From NCBI GenBank assembly GCA_029569475.1, contig JAKQSZ010000039.1, positions 8,930-72,929 of the forward strand: a DNA stretch of 64,000 nt, written 5' to 3'. The notes under the pieces were generated by a model that searched no databases, was not told where the DNA came from, and was given only the letters and a program-made list of their open reading frames with translations. This DNA comes from Candidatus Eiseniibacteriota bacterium. Lineage in GTDB: Bacteria > Eisenbacteria > RBG-16-71-46 > CAIMUX01. A program made the translations under genes and the position numbers. Position 1 is the first letter of the stretch. Every line of letters starts with the position of its first letter. Below, in pieces: positions 33,813 through 43,016 of the stretch.

Positions 33813-34787
33813 ATGGCTCACCGTCATCGCAATCATCGGATGCCGCGTCCATGGATACTGCTCCCCATCTCCGCCGCCATCTTTCTCTCTCTTGGTGAAG
33901 GCGCCAGGGCGTCGATAATCCCCTTGTCCTATTTCCGCCAGGTGCAGACCTTCGCATCCATCGCCCCGACCAATGGCGGCAGCGGGATGTTCGACAGCGA
34001 CGTGGTGGACGACCAGGGGCCTGGCCTTTTCGAACGCGAGGTGATGTCTGCGGTCGAGGACCCGCACGGGAGCACGGCCCAAGGGCACGCGGTCCAATCC
34101 TCGACCATCATGGCGGACGCGGTCCGCGCGGCGGCAAGCTTCTCCGCCAGCGCCCATCTTCAGGGGGAAACTCAGTTTGCCGAGGGGCTGGGCTTCACGA
34201 AGCTGAGCTATCAGTTCGAGGTGGACACATCGACCCCGTATGTCATCGACGGCACGCTGATCGCCGATGGTAACGGCCGCGCCTCGATCCTGTTGCTCGG
34301 ACAGGGTTCCGGAGCGCTCGTCGACGTTACCGCGGTCGGCAGCGTGACGCCGGTTCACCACGAGGGCGTGCTGCAGCCCGGACGTTATCAGTACGACGTG
34401 TGGACCTCCGGATATGGACAGGCCATCGCCCCCGACCAGAACCATCCGGCTTCCGGATCGTTCGACGTGGCGTTCGACCTCACCTCCGAACCTTCCGCGG
34501 CGCCGACTCCAGGGATCGGCGCGGCGGGAACCGGCGCAGCCGCGGCGCGCATCTATCCCAACCCGGTCCGGCTCGGAAGCTCCATCGCTCTGTCGAACCT
34601 GTCGGAGTCCGCGCGCGGCGTCCGCATCTTTGACTCGACCGGCCGAGCGGTGCGAACCCTTCGATTCCCCGGGGCTCAGAAACTCGTGTGGGACCTGCGG
34701 GATCAACGCGGAGAGCCGGTGTCGCCGGGCCTCTACTTCGTCCGCGTGGATGGCCAGGGAGCGGCCAAAGCGATCGTCCTGCGTTGA
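33813..34787 (+). CDS. Secreted protein with C-terminal FlgD-like Ig sorting domain
   Basis: 324 residues. An export signal (WILLPISAAIFLSLGEGARA) is followed by a roughly 210-residue beta-rich domain of unknown family (FTKLSYQFEVDTSTPYVIDG, VTPVHHEGVLQPGRYQYDVW). After a Pro/Ala/Gly linker the last 80 residues form a FlgD-like Ig fold: YPNPVRLGSSIALSNLSESA, RIFDSTGRAVRTL, VWDLRDQRGEPVSPGLYFVR. Such tails are common in secreted proteins of FCB-type candidate phyla and resemble type IX secretion sorting signals. AAGGAGG stands five bases before ATG 33813. The extracellular role is unknown. Confidence 0.85.
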   Translation: MAHRHRNHRMPRPWILLPISAAIFLSLGEGARASIIPLSYFRQVQTFASIAPTNGGSGMFDSDVVDDQGPGLFEREVMSAVEDPHGSTAQGHAVQSSTIMADAVRAAASFSASAHLQGETQFAEGLGFTKLSYQFEVDTSTPYVIDGTLIADGNGRASILLLGQGSGALVDVTAVGSVTPVHHEGVLQPGRYQYDVWTSGYGQAIAPDQNHPASGSFDVAFDLTSEPSAAPTPGIGAAGTGAAAARIYPNPVRLGSSIALSNLSESARGVRIFDSTGRAVRTLRFPGAQKLVWDLRDQRGEPVSPGLYFVRVDGQGAAKAIVLR

Positions 34788-34800
34788 CGGCAGGCTCGGA

Positions 34801-35026
34801 TCGGTGCGACTTGACCTGGAGCTTCCCTCGGATCAGAGGCGGCTGGCGGACCCCGAGGCGTTCGTTGACTATCACCGCCACACGCTCGTGTGCTTCGACG
34901 AGATCCAGCGAGCTCCCGGACCGGGCGCGGCCGTGCTGCCGTTGCGCGAAACTGATCGACTGGGCGCCGCGAATCCGTGAAGGCGAGCCCCATCCGGCCA
35001 TCCGGCACGCCGCCGCCGGGCCCTGA
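34801..35026 (+). pseudogene. Relic of an AAA_14/DUF4143-type ATPase
   Basis: The frame reads VRLDLELPSDQRRLADPEAF, then VDYHRHTLVCFDEIQRAPG, which matches the segment around Walker B (LVILDEIQRVPELF) of the AAA_14 ATPases often found as mobile ATPase-DUF4143 genes. Just after EIQR the match continues in the next frame (LIDWAPRIREGE resembles LIDRARR). The Walker A part, the downstream LLTGSA region and any start codon are missing. So this is a short, frameshifted remnant. Confidence is moderate because only about 60 residues remain. Confidence 0.5.
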
Positions 35027-35153
35027 CCCATGCAGGCGGCGATGGCGAAGCGGCCAGCTCGACTCATCCCGACAGGCGCTCCGGGAGGGACTCGCCGGCG
35101 AACCCGCTCGTCCGTCCGTGGAGCGGCCATCCGGCAGGTGCTATCCTCCGGCC

Positions 35154-35678
35154 ATGGCCCAGCCCAAGAGAATCGCGATCCTCTCCACCGGGGGCACGAT
35201 CGAGAAGACCTACAATGAATCCGACGGCGCGCTGCGCAACCAGCGCAGCGTGCTGGAGATCATGCTGGCTTCCCTGGTTCTGCACGGCGTCACGGTGGAC
35301 CGCGTGCCGGTGATGAACGTCGATTCCCTGGAAATCAAGCCGGAGGATCACGAGCGGATCGTGCGGGTGGTCGCCGCCTACTGCGAGTCTCATGATGGGG
35401 TCATCATCACCCACGGCACGGATCGCCTCTCCATTACGGGAGAACTGCTGGTGCAGCGGCTGGGAGCCCGCCCGCGGGTGCCGATCATTTTGACGGGGGC
35501 GATGCGACCGTACGAGTTGCGCAACACCGACGCGCTGCAGAACCTGACCGAGGCGCTCCTGGCGGTGCAACTGGTCGAGCCTGGGGTCTACGTGGCGATG
35601 CACAACACGGTGCTGCCGTTCCCCGGGGTCGTGAAGGATCACGAGAAGATGACGTTCCGGCGATTGGAGGATTCCTGA
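35154..35678 (+). CDS. Asparaginase-like protein, N-terminal domain only
   Basis: 174 residues that match only the N-terminal half of L-asparaginases (about 330 residues): IAILSTGGTIEKTYNES carries the first catalytic Thr motif TGGTI, and DGVIITHGTDRLSITGELL the second (HGTD). VPIILTGAMRPYELRNTDAL follows. The C-terminal domain, which completes the active site of the next subunit in classical enzymes, is absent. Single-domain members exist, so this may be a functional family variant and not a truncation; the sequence after the stop shows no continuation. ATG 35154 is placed by homology; no Shine-Dalgarno site is clear. Confidence 0.82.
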   Translation: MAQPKRIAILSTGGTIEKTYNESDGALRNQRSVLEIMLASLVLHGVTVDRVPVMNVDSLEIKPEDHERIVRVVAAYCESHDGVIITHGTDRLSITGELLVQRLGARPRVPIILTGAMRPYELRNTDALQNLTEALLAVQLVEPGVYVAMHNTVLPFPGVVKDHEKMTFRRLEDS

Positions 35679-35716
35679 CCCCTCCGGCGAGCGGCCGCGC
35701 CGGCTGCTGGCCGCAC

Positions 35717-35758
35717 CGGCAGCGCCTCCGCGGTCCGGGACGGCAGCGCCTCCGCGGT
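35717..35758 (+). repeat. Two direct copies of an 18-base GC-rich unit
   Basis: CGGCAGCGCCTCCGCGGT occurs at 35717-35734 and 35741-35758, in the spacer between the asparaginase and the TonB receptor. Confidence 0.6.
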
Positions 35759-35830
35759 TCAGGCCGGCAGTCCCCGAGCGATCTGGACTGGCCGCGCCCG
35801 AGGGGTCTGGATCGGCGGCGCCCCGGCGGC

Positions 35831-38074
35831 TTGGGCCGTCCGCGCCTTCCCGGGGTGGGCCGTTTGCGGGTGGCCGTTGCCGGTGTGCTCCTGGCGATGG
35901 CCCTTTCGGCTCCGGTCCGGGCGGGCACGGTGAGCGGCTTCGTCTACGGCGGCGACAACGGCGAGGGTCTGGCCTTCACCCATGTCCAGGTCAAGGGTGA
36001 GAGCCGGGGCACCCTCTCCGACGAGCACGGTCGCTATACCCTGGCCGGCCTCCCCCCTGGTCAGCACACCCTGGTCTTCCGGCGGATCGGCTATCAGGCG
36101 GTGGAGCGAGTCGTCGATCTGACCGTGGAGTCCTCCCTGAGCCTCTCCCTGGAGCTTCCTCCGGATCAGCTCACCCTGGACGCGATGGTCGTGGAGGGGC
36201 AGTCGCTCGCGACCCGGCCCGAACCCGGCAAGGTCACCCTGCGGACCCGCGACGTCCTGCGGCATCCCGGCATCGCCGAAGCCGATCTCTTCCGGTCACT
36301 GCAGGCGCTTCCCGGCGTCAATACACTCTCCGACTTCTCCAGTGGCCTCTACATCCGAGGGGGGAGCCCGGATCAGAATCTCATCCTCCTGGACGGGCTG
36401 GACGTGTACAACCCCAACCACCTGTTCGGCTTCTTCAGCACGTTCAACGTCGACGCGGTCAAGACCGTCGAGCTGCAGAAGTCAGGCTATCCGGCGCGTT
36501 ACGGGGGACGCCTCTCCTCGCTGCTCGACGTCCACAACCGCGACGGCAACCGCAAGGAGGTCGAAGGGACCGCGCGGATCGGGCTGATCGCCTCCAGCCT
36601 CACTCTGGAAGGGCCCTGGTCGCGCGGATCCTGGATGGTCTCGGGCCGGCAGACCTACATCGAGCAACTGGCCCGCAGCGCGCGCTACCGGGTGCCCTAT
36701 GGCTTTCACGACCTGCATGGACGGCTCAATCTCGACCTGGCGGGGGACGACCGGTTCTCCCTGAGCTACTACCAGGGACGCGACCGTTTGGATTGGGACC
36801 GCCCTGCCCTGGATCTCCTGGTCGACTGGGGCAACAGCACCTGGAGCGGCCGGTGGACCCACGTCTTTTCTCCCCGGTGGTACGCTCGGTTCCTGGTCGG
36901 GCACACCAGCTTCGACTCCCGGGCCGAGTTCTCCTTCCGTGACCTCAAGTTCGCCATGAGCAACCGGATCGAGGACCTCTGCTTCAGGGGCGACCTCTCC
37001 TTCGTCCCGGGGCCGGGCCATCGGCTCGAGCTGGGGCACGAGTTGAAGGCCCTCGACTTCCACTTCGATCGCCGGACGGAGGAGGAGTATCTCCGGTTCG
37101 ATTACGACGGGACCTACGGCGGGCTCTACCTCCAGGACACCTGGACCCCGTCCCGCCCCTGGGAGATCCAGGGAGGACTGCGCGCCGACTACTACTCCGG
37201 CGGCCGATACTTCCGGGCCGGTCCACGCCTGCGGGTGCGCCGGGAGGTCAACGCGATCACCAGCGCCTCGCTCAGCTACGGCGTCTACCATCAGTTCCTC
37301 AACCTCGTCTCGCCGGAGGGCTCGACCGGGGCCTCCGACTGGTGGTTTCCCGTCGATCGCACGGTGAAGCCGGGCCGCGCCGATCACTACGTGGCCGGTC
37401 TGGAGATCCGGCCGCGGCAGGAGTACAACCTCGTCTGCGAGGCGTACTACAAGCCCTATCACAACGTGGTCGAGTTCAGCGAGGAGTATACGCGCAGCGT
37501 CATCGAGCCGGACGCGGAGCTGGACGAACTGTTCAACTCGGGGCGGGGCCGGGCCTACGGTGTCGAGGTCTACCTGCGCAACGAGTGGGCAGGTTTCAGC
37601 GGCTGGGTCGGTTATACATGGGGCGTGACCCGGAGACGCATCCACGGCTACAACTCGGACAAGGAGTTCACGCCGACCCACGACCGGAAGCACCAGTTCG
37701 TCATGACCCAGGAGCACGGCCTCGGGCGCGGATGGCGCGGCGAGGTCAGCCTCCGCTACGGCACGGGACAGCCGGTCACCCTGGCCACCGCGCGCTACCT
37801 GGTGCGCGACATCACCGGCCGGGAGTACCATACCGTGCTGGACGGGGAAAAGAACGCCTACCGCCTGCCCGGCTACTTCCGGCTGGATCTCTCGATACAG
37901 AAGCGCTGGAAGTTCCGCGGTTGGGAACTGGAGCCCAGCATCCAGGCGATCAACGTCCTGGATCACGACAATGTCTATCTGCGGTTATACGACCTGGAGG
38001 AAAATCCCGCGAAGTACCACGACATCACGATGCTGCCCTTTGTCCCGTCGATTACGCTCAATGTGTTCTTCTAG
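35831..38074 (+). CDS. TonB-dependent outer-membrane receptor with N-terminal carboxypeptidase-regulatory-like domain
   Basis: 747 residues from TTG 35831, or 739 from GTG 35855; neither has a clear ribosome site. An export signal (VAVAGVLLAMALSAPVRA) is followed by a CarboxypepD_reg-like domain (GTVSGFVYGGDNGEGLAFTH, GRYTLAGLPPGQHTLVFRRI), the plug (ALPGVNTLSDFSSGLYIRGG, QNLILLDGLDVYNPNHLFGF) and a 22-strand-type barrel ending in FVPSITLNVFF with a terminal Phe. No clear TonB box is seen. The layout is that of Bacteroidetes-type receptors. The next gene, a DUF4249-like lipoprotein, starts within its last codons, so the two probably form a receptor-lipoprotein pair taking up an unknown substrate. 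Confidence 0.92.
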   Translation: MGRPRLPGVGRLRVAVAGVLLAMALSAPVRAGTVSGFVYGGDNGEGLAFTHVQVKGESRGTLSDEHGRYTLAGLPPGQHTLVFRRIGYQAVERVVDLTVESSLSLSLELPPDQLTLDAMVVEGQSLATRPEPGKVTLRTRDVLRHPGIAEADLFRSLQALPGVNTLSDFSSGLYIRGGSPDQNLILLDGLDVYNPNHLFGFFSTFNVDAVKTVELQKSGYPARYGGRLSSLLDVHNRDGNRKEVEGTARIGLIASSLTLEGPWSRGSWMVSGRQTYIEQLARSARYRVPYGFHDLHGRLNLDLAGDDRFSLSYYQGRDRLDWDRPALDLLVDWGNSTWSGRWTHVFSPRWYARFLVGHTSFDSRAEFSFRDLKFAMSNRIEDLCFRGDLSFVPGPGHRLELGHELKALDFHFDRRTEEEYLRFDYDGTYGGLYLQDTWTPSRPWEIQGGLRADYYSGGRYFRAGPRLRVRREVNAITSASLSYGVYHQFLNLVSPEGSTGASDWWFPVDRTVKPGRADHYVAGLEIRPRQEYNLVCEAYYKPYHNVVEFSEEYTRSVIEPDAELDELFNSGRGRAYGVEVYLRNEWAGFSGWVGYTWGVTRRRIHGYNSDKEFTPTHDRKHQFVMTQEHGLGRGWRGEVSLRYGTGQPVTLATARYLVRDITGREYHTVLDGEKNAYRLPGYFRLDLSIQKRWKFRGWELEPSIQAINVLDHDNVYLRLYDLEENPAKYHDITMLPFVPSITLNVFF

Positions 38075-39020
38075 GGGGTTTCTCGTCCGGCGATCTCTCG
38101 TCCGGCGTTCGATTCGGGACAGGTCTCGGCGCGCGCCGGGGGAACATTCCGGGCTCCGCGGGAGGTGGGGGCGGTCTGCCGCGGGAACGTGGCTCGCCAT
38201 GTGTCTGGCGCTGGCCGGGCACGGCTGTGGGGAAGGCCCTGAGACGCCGAAGTATGTCCGCGAACTCGCGGTGTTCGGCTATCTCTACGTGGGCGAGGCG
38301 GTGTCGGAGTCCAACCCCATCTATCTCTCCCGCACGCAGCCGATCGACCAGGTCTACGACTTCGGGCGCGCGGCCGTGACCGGGGCTCTCGTGACCCTGA
38401 CGGCGGCCGGCGGAGAGCCGGAGACGCTGCGGGCTCTCCCGACCAACGGCTTCTACGGCGATGAGAACATCGTCATCCAGGAGGGCACGCTCTACACCCT
38501 CTTCATCCGCACTCGTGAAGGAGAGGAGGCCTGGGCCTCGACCACCACCCCAACGCGCCTGGAACTGGTGAGCGGTCCGCCACAGCTGGGCACCCTCGAC
38601 CCCGCGGAGATCCCCGAGCGCTATCCGATCCTGTTCCATTGCCCCGACCCTGATCAGATCCTGCTGCTGGACACCTTCTGTCAGGAGAACTGGGAGGATG
38701 CGCGTTACATCAACCCGATCGGTCCCAACGAGAAGGTCGAGGACTACGACGAGTACGGCGGAGCCGCCGGCCCTCCACGGCATCTCCAGATCTGGTTCCA
38801 GGCCCGGGTCCTGGAGCGCGCCGGCCCCGCCTGGCGCATCGGTTGGTACGGGGACATGATGGTATTCTGGGGGGGCTACCAGATCTATCTCATGTCGATC
38901 GACGACAACTACTACAACTACCTGTACCGCGACCGGCCCGAGACCCACGGCGGCATCTACGGGGGGATCGGCGTCTTCGGCTCGGCCCATCGGCTCTATT
39001 GGGTGGTGCGGTTGGGGTAA
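38061..39020 (+). CDS. DUF4249-like outer-membrane lipoprotein paired with the TonB receptor
   Basis: 319 residues from ATG 38061, or 273 from ATG 38199. The N-terminus is Arg-rich and then hydrophobic (AAGTWLAMCLALAGHGC), with Cys at the end of the likely lipobox. The body has the DUF4249 pattern: ELAVFGYLYVGEAVSESNPI (first strand with 'L..s.Pi.l..t'), GALVTLTAAGG, FYGDENIVIQEGTLYTLFIR. Genes of this family sit beside TonB receptors with a regulatory-like domain in Bacteroidetes. The 14-base overlap with the receptor gene supports coupling. Confidence 0.8.
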   Translation: MCSSRGFLVRRSLVRRSIRDRSRRAPGEHSGLRGRWGRSAAGTWLAMCLALAGHGCGEGPETPKYVRELAVFGYLYVGEAVSESNPIYLSRTQPIDQVYDFGRAAVTGALVTLTAAGGEPETLRALPTNGFYGDENIVIQEGTLYTLFIRTREGEEAWASTTTPTRLELVSGPPQLGTLDPAEIPERYPILFHCPDPDQILLLDTFCQENWEDARYINPIGPNEKVEDYDEYGGAAGPPRHLQIWFQARVLERAGPAWRIGWYGDMMVFWGGYQIYLMSIDDNYYNYLYRDRPETHGGIYGGIGVFGSAHRLYWVVRLG

Positions 39021-39041
39021 GGCCGCACGAGGAGGAATCGC

Positions 39042-39746
39042 GTGAGCCAGTTCGCCGGCATCAGGCTGGTCTGCTTCGACAACGACGGAACGCTGTTCGC
39101 TTCCCACGAGGTCGCCAACCCGGCCATCCAGAGGCGGTTCGTCGCGTTCTGCCGCGGCTACGGCCTGGAACTGGCGCCGCCAACCGACGAGGAGATCTGC
39201 CGCCTGACCGGCAAGCCCGGCCCGGAATTCTACACTGAGATTCTCCCTCAGCCGCTCAAAGGTCTCGCGGCGAAGTTCCGTCAGGAATGCCTGGAGGGAG
39301 AGGTGGAAGAGGTCCGGGCGAGGGGCCGCCTTTACGACGGCGCCGCCCAACTGCTGCGGGATCTGCGCCAGGCGGGACGGCGCACCGCCCTGGTGACCAA
39401 TGCCGGAGAACTCTACCTGGGCGCGGTGTATCAGAGGGTCGGGTACTCCGGTTTGCTGGACGGGGTCTATCACTACGGCAAGAACGGCTGGACCGCCAAA
39501 GGAGAGATGATCCGGTCGGCCATGCGGGACTTCGGAGAGAGTTCGTGCGTGATGGTCGGCGACCGGGCGAGCGACCTCGAGGGGGCGCGCCAGGCGGGGG
39601 TGCCGATGATCGGCTGTGTCTACGGTTACGGAACCCTCGAGGAACTGGCCGGGGCCGACGCGCTGGCCGCCGATATCCCGGCGCTGCGAGCCCTCCTTCT
39701 CGGGCCGGAGGCGTCCTCCGGGGCTGGACAGCCCCTCAAGGATTGA
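39042..39746 (+). CDS. HAD-superfamily phosphatase, phosphoglycolate-phosphatase-like
   Basis: 234 residues. Motif I is LVCFDNDGTLFAS (nucleophile Asp, usually DxDGTL), motif II ALVTNAG, the motif III Lys in GWTAKGEMI and motif IV MVGDRASDLEGARQAG. A helical cap lies between about 18 and 90. The Asn between the two motif I Asp residues is common. It would remove phosphate from a small metabolite, not identifiable here. GTG 39042 has GGAGG six bases upstream. It follows the lipoprotein gene by 21 bases and may share its transcript. Confidence 0.88.
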   Translation: MSQFAGIRLVCFDNDGTLFASHEVANPAIQRRFVAFCRGYGLELAPPTDEEICRLTGKPGPEFYTEILPQPLKGLAAKFRQECLEGEVEEVRARGRLYDGAAQLLRDLRQAGRRTALVTNAGELYLGAVYQRVGYSGLLDGVYHYGKNGWTAKGEMIRSAMRDFGESSCVMVGDRASDLEGARQAGVPMIGCVYGYGTLEELAGADALAADIPALRALLLGPEASSGAGQPLKD

Positions 39747-40008
39747 CAGCCCTGGCGGGTTGGCAGTCCGGGCAGTCCTCCGGCGGCCCGCGCGGCTTGA
39801 CACTCCCGGACTCCGCTCCTACTCTGTGCCCGTACTTGCGCTGGCGGGGTCAAGAACCGACCGGCCCGGTGCGCGCCCGCGAGGAACCCGCGATCGTCGC
39901 TCAGCGGAGCGCCTTCCACGTCCGAGCCGCCGGCCGGGCGGGATCATCATCCTTCGAGTCGCGAGTCAGCTACGCCCGGGGAAAGGGCATGGGGAAAGAG
40001 GTGGATTC
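39747..40008. other. Spacer with short repeats
   Basis: Starts with several degenerate copies of GGATTGACAG/GGTTGGCAG-like units (about 39738-39800), similar in kind to those after the gene at 42793. No gene seen. Confidence 0.35.
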
Positions 40009-41574
40009 ATGAAGGGCTGGAGACTCTTGTTGGCCGTCGTCGCGGCGACGGCGGTGTGTTGGTCGCTGGGGTGCTCGAATCCGAATCTCGCCGGCGGCAA
40101 GCTGCATTTCGACCAGGCGTCGCGCTTGGAGGGGGCCGATCGCACGGCGCGCTTCGAGCGGGCCCTGGAGACCTTCCGCAGGGCGGTCGTGGAACTCCCG
40201 CAGAGCGGCGAAGCCCGCCTCTGGCTGGGCCGGACCCTCGCCGAACTCGACCAGCCGGACTCGGCCGCCGTCTGGTTCGCGCGGGCCGAGCAAACGGACC
40301 CCGTCCTGGCCAAGGACATCAAGGACGTCCGCGGTCACTACTACGGCGAGAAGTACAACGCGGGCCTGGTGGCCGCCAAGAAGGCCCAGACCTCCAAGGT
40401 CGCCGGGGATTCCGAAGGCTCCGTGGCCGCCTACCGCGATGCCATGGCCCAGTTCCGCAAGGCGACGGTCTACGATCCGTCCAATGCCGGCGCCTATACC
40501 ATGATCGGCAAGGTCCACCTGAATCTCTCATCGGTGGACAGCGCCCTGACCATGATGAAGAAGGCGCGGGAAATGGCTCCGGGCGACCCCAAGGTCCAGC
40601 AGGATCTTTTCCTGATCTACCGCCAGGAGGGGGACGTCGCCTACGAAGACGCCCAGATGAGCCTGCAGGCGGGCGACTCCACCAAGGCGGCGAGCCTCCT
40701 GAGAGAAGCGCGCCGGCTGTACACCGAGGCGGAGGGAATCTCTCCCGGGGACCCGGACGTGGCCTTCCAGGCCGCGGCGACCGCGTACTCGCTGTCCGAG
40801 TTCGAGCGCGATGGCGCGCGGAAGAACGAGTATCTGGCGGAGGCGGTCACCCGTTACGAGGACGTGCTCAAGGCCAACCCGGTCGATGTCGACGTGCTCT
40901 ACAACCTGGCCCTGGTGCTGCGCGATCTGCAACGGTTCGAGGAGGCCAAGGTCTATGCGCAACGCCTGGTCGACCTCAAGCCCCGCGATGGAACGTATCG
41001 CGAAACCCTGGGTCGCATCGAGGACCGGCTCGGCAACAAGCAAGCCCTGGTGACCGGCATCGTCTTCGGGATGGCCTTGAAGAACGGGCAACAGGTTCCG
41101 GTGGACCAGGCGCGTTCGCGGGCCGAGAAGTTCGGCAGCGCCGCCGAGGCGCTGCGGCGCTACCGTGAAAACGGGCCCCCCGAAGAGATTCTGTCCTTCA
41201 CCGATCAGCAGGGCCAGGAATACGACATCTGGTTCTACTGGAGCCGTGGACAGGGTTTTGGATTCCAGCAGGGCAAGGAGAAGTTCTCCAGCAGCTTCGC
41301 TCCCGATGGCGTGCTGAAGCTCAACCGCCACGAGCTGGCGACCAAGGGCTCGGACAAGGTGATCACCGGGACGCTGGTCAACGGTTCGAGCCGCAAGTAC
41401 GAGCACGTCCGAGTGCAATTTGCGCTCTTCAACGACGCGGACGAGAAGCTGGGCGAAGCCCACATCACCTCCAATGATATCGGGCCTCGCGCCGACTGGT
41501 CGTTCGAGATCCCGCTCAACGACGAGCAGAGCGCGGCTACCAAGGTGCAGCCCGAGGCGGTGCTCGGATACTGA
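40009..41574 (+). CDS. TPR-repeat lipoprotein
   Basis: 521 residues. A short signal ends in the lipobox SLGC (within CWSLGCSNP), so it is lipid-anchored. Residues about 25-350 hold at least five or six tetratricopeptide-like helical pairs (FERALETFRRAVVELPQSGE, QFRKATVYDPSNAGAYTMIG, YNLALVLRDLQRFEEAKVYA). A charged region follows, and the last 110 residues form an FxLYD-type beta domain (ITGTLVNGSSRKYEHVRVQF, ADWSFEIPL). It is probably a periplasmic scaffold; no partner is evident. ATG 40009 has GAGGTGG upstream. Confidence 0.85.
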   Translation: MKGWRLLLAVVAATAVCWSLGCSNPNLAGGKLHFDQASRLEGADRTARFERALETFRRAVVELPQSGEARLWLGRTLAELDQPDSAAVWFARAEQTDPVLAKDIKDVRGHYYGEKYNAGLVAAKKAQTSKVAGDSEGSVAAYRDAMAQFRKATVYDPSNAGAYTMIGKVHLNLSSVDSALTMMKKAREMAPGDPKVQQDLFLIYRQEGDVAYEDAQMSLQAGDSTKAASLLREARRLYTEAEGISPGDPDVAFQAAATAYSLSEFERDGARKNEYLAEAVTRYEDVLKANPVDVDVLYNLALVLRDLQRFEEAKVYAQRLVDLKPRDGTYRETLGRIEDRLGNKQALVTGIVFGMALKNGQQVPVDQARSRAEKFGSAAEALRRYRENGPPEEILSFTDQQGQEYDIWFYWSRGQGFGFQQGKEKFSSSFAPDGVLKLNRHELATKGSDKVITGTLVNGSSRKYEHVRVQFALFNDADEKLGEAHITSNDIGPRADWSFEIPLNDEQSAATKVQPEAVLGY

Positions 41575-41728
41575 TGAGTGCTTGCCTGCTCCCGCCGCCG
41601 AGATGGACTCGGCGGCGCGGCGCACCGCGGAATCGCGATTGGCTCGCCGGAGTGCCGGCTTTCCCGTTAGCCGGTCCTGGCGGGACCGCGCCGGCTGCGT
41701 CGTGACGGGTTCGTTCGAGGACAATCAG

Positions 41729-42793
41729 GTGACGCCCGCATTGCGCGTGCTTGGACGGGAAGACTGTCCCCAGGATCCTCTCCGCGGCTGGACCCTGGCT
41801 GTGCTTGGTTACGGCAACCAGGGGCGGGCGCAGGCACTGAATTTGCGGGACTCCGGGCATGCCGTCGTGGTTTCGGCTCGGGCTGCAGGCAGCGGGGCGG
41901 CGCGGGCCGGGGCCGAGGGTTTCCGGGTGATCGCGCCGGAAGATCTGCCGGCGGAGGCTGATCTGGTCGCGGTGCTTCTGCCCGATCAGGTCCAGGAGCA
42001 GGTCCTGGACGATCTCATCGCCCGCTCGCAGAGGCTCGGTCCCGCCTGCCGGATCCGGGCTCTGGTCTTTGCGCATGCCTTTGTCCTGCGCTTCGCCACT
42101 CCCGGCTTTCTCGCGAGTTGGGATGTCGGCGTGGTCGCGCCCGCCGGTCCCGGCGTTCAGCTCAGGGAGCGCTATCTCGAGGGGAGTGGGATCCCCGCGC
42201 TCCTCGGCATACACCGCGACTCGTCGGGTGAGGCCGAGGCGCGCTTGCGGGCCTATGGCGCCGCCATCGGGTGCGCCTCGGCGGGGATGCTGGCGACCAC
42301 TCCCTCGGCGGAGGCCGAGATCGACTTGTTCGGTGAGCAGGCGGTGCTTTGCGGCGGCATGGCCGCGCTCTGCCGGACCGCATTCGAGACCCTGGTCGAG
42401 GCAGGATATCCCGCCGAGGCAGCCTACCTGGAATGCGTTCAGCAGTTGCGTCTGACCGCGGAGCTGGTAGAGAAGCACGGCATCGAGGGAATGCGCCGGC
42501 GCATCAGCCCGACGGCCCTCTACGGGGATCTGACCCGCGGGCCGCGCGTGATCGGCGCGGGCGTGAAAGCCATCATGTCAGAGATCCTGGCGGAGATCCG
42601 GTCGGGGGCATTCGCCGCGGAATGGATGGCCCGTGTCGCGGAGGAGCCGGGCTGGCCGGAAGAGGGACTGCGCCGCGCGCGCCACGAGAGCCTGGAAGCC
42701 GCGGGAGAGATCATCCGCGGTTTGCAGGGACGTCCGGCTTCCGGCGCGGGTCCAGGTCCCGGCACGGCGGCCGATCGACAGATGCCGGATTGA
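41729..42793 (+). CDS. Ketol-acid reductoisomerase homologue with altered active site
   Basis: About 354 residues of the class I KARI (IlvC) fold: the Rossmann fingerprint LAVLGYGNQGRAQALNLRDS, the knotted domain motif EIDLFGEQAVLCGGM with metal ligands Asp199 and Glu203, and GMRRRISPTALYGDLTRGPR. Key changes: the catalytic Lys of VAPKGPG is Ala139 (VVAPAGPG), the FAHGF motif is FAHAF, and the second Glu of the FECxxE metal pair is Gln239 (YLECVQQ). No other branched-chain amino-acid gene is nearby. It may reduce a different substrate or be a non-isomerising NADPH-binding relative. Start: GTG 41729 behind GAGGACAATCAG fits homology; GTG 41702 is possible. Confidence 0.82.
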   Translation: MTPALRVLGREDCPQDPLRGWTLAVLGYGNQGRAQALNLRDSGHAVVVSARAAGSGAARAGAEGFRVIAPEDLPAEADLVAVLLPDQVQEQVLDDLIARSQRLGPACRIRALVFAHAFVLRFATPGFLASWDVGVVAPAGPGVQLRERYLEGSGIPALLGIHRDSSGEAEARLRAYGAAIGCASAGMLATTPSAEAEIDLFGEQAVLCGGMAALCRTAFETLVEAGYPAEAAYLECVQQLRLTAELVEKHGIEGMRRRISPTALYGDLTRGPRVIGAGVKAIMSEILAEIRSGAFAAEWMARVAEEPGWPEEGLRRARHESLEAAGEIIRGLQGRPASGAGPGPGTAADRQMPD

Positions 42794-42830
42794 CAATGGA
42801 TTGACAAATACCGGATTGACAAGCATCCTG
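42773..42830 (+). repeat. Short direct repeats GGATTGACAA at the 3' end of the KARI-like gene
   Basis: Four close copies of a GATTGACA unit (one as GATCGACA) with variable 6-8 base spacers overlap and follow the stop codon. A similar unit follows the HAD phosphatase stop at 39746. Confidence 0.5.
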
Positions 42831-43016
42831 GGCGGGCCTAACGTCTTCGCGGTGATGCTGGGGACGTGATCCGATAGCGCCTCGCGATCGTCTCTCCTCC
42901 CGGACGATCTGACCCGATCACCCTTTTGCCGGCGCCTTTTTGCTGGAACCGCCCTTCAGTCGCAGACTTTTAAACGAAACCACCCTTCAACCGGAAGGCC
43001 ACAAACCGAGAATTCC

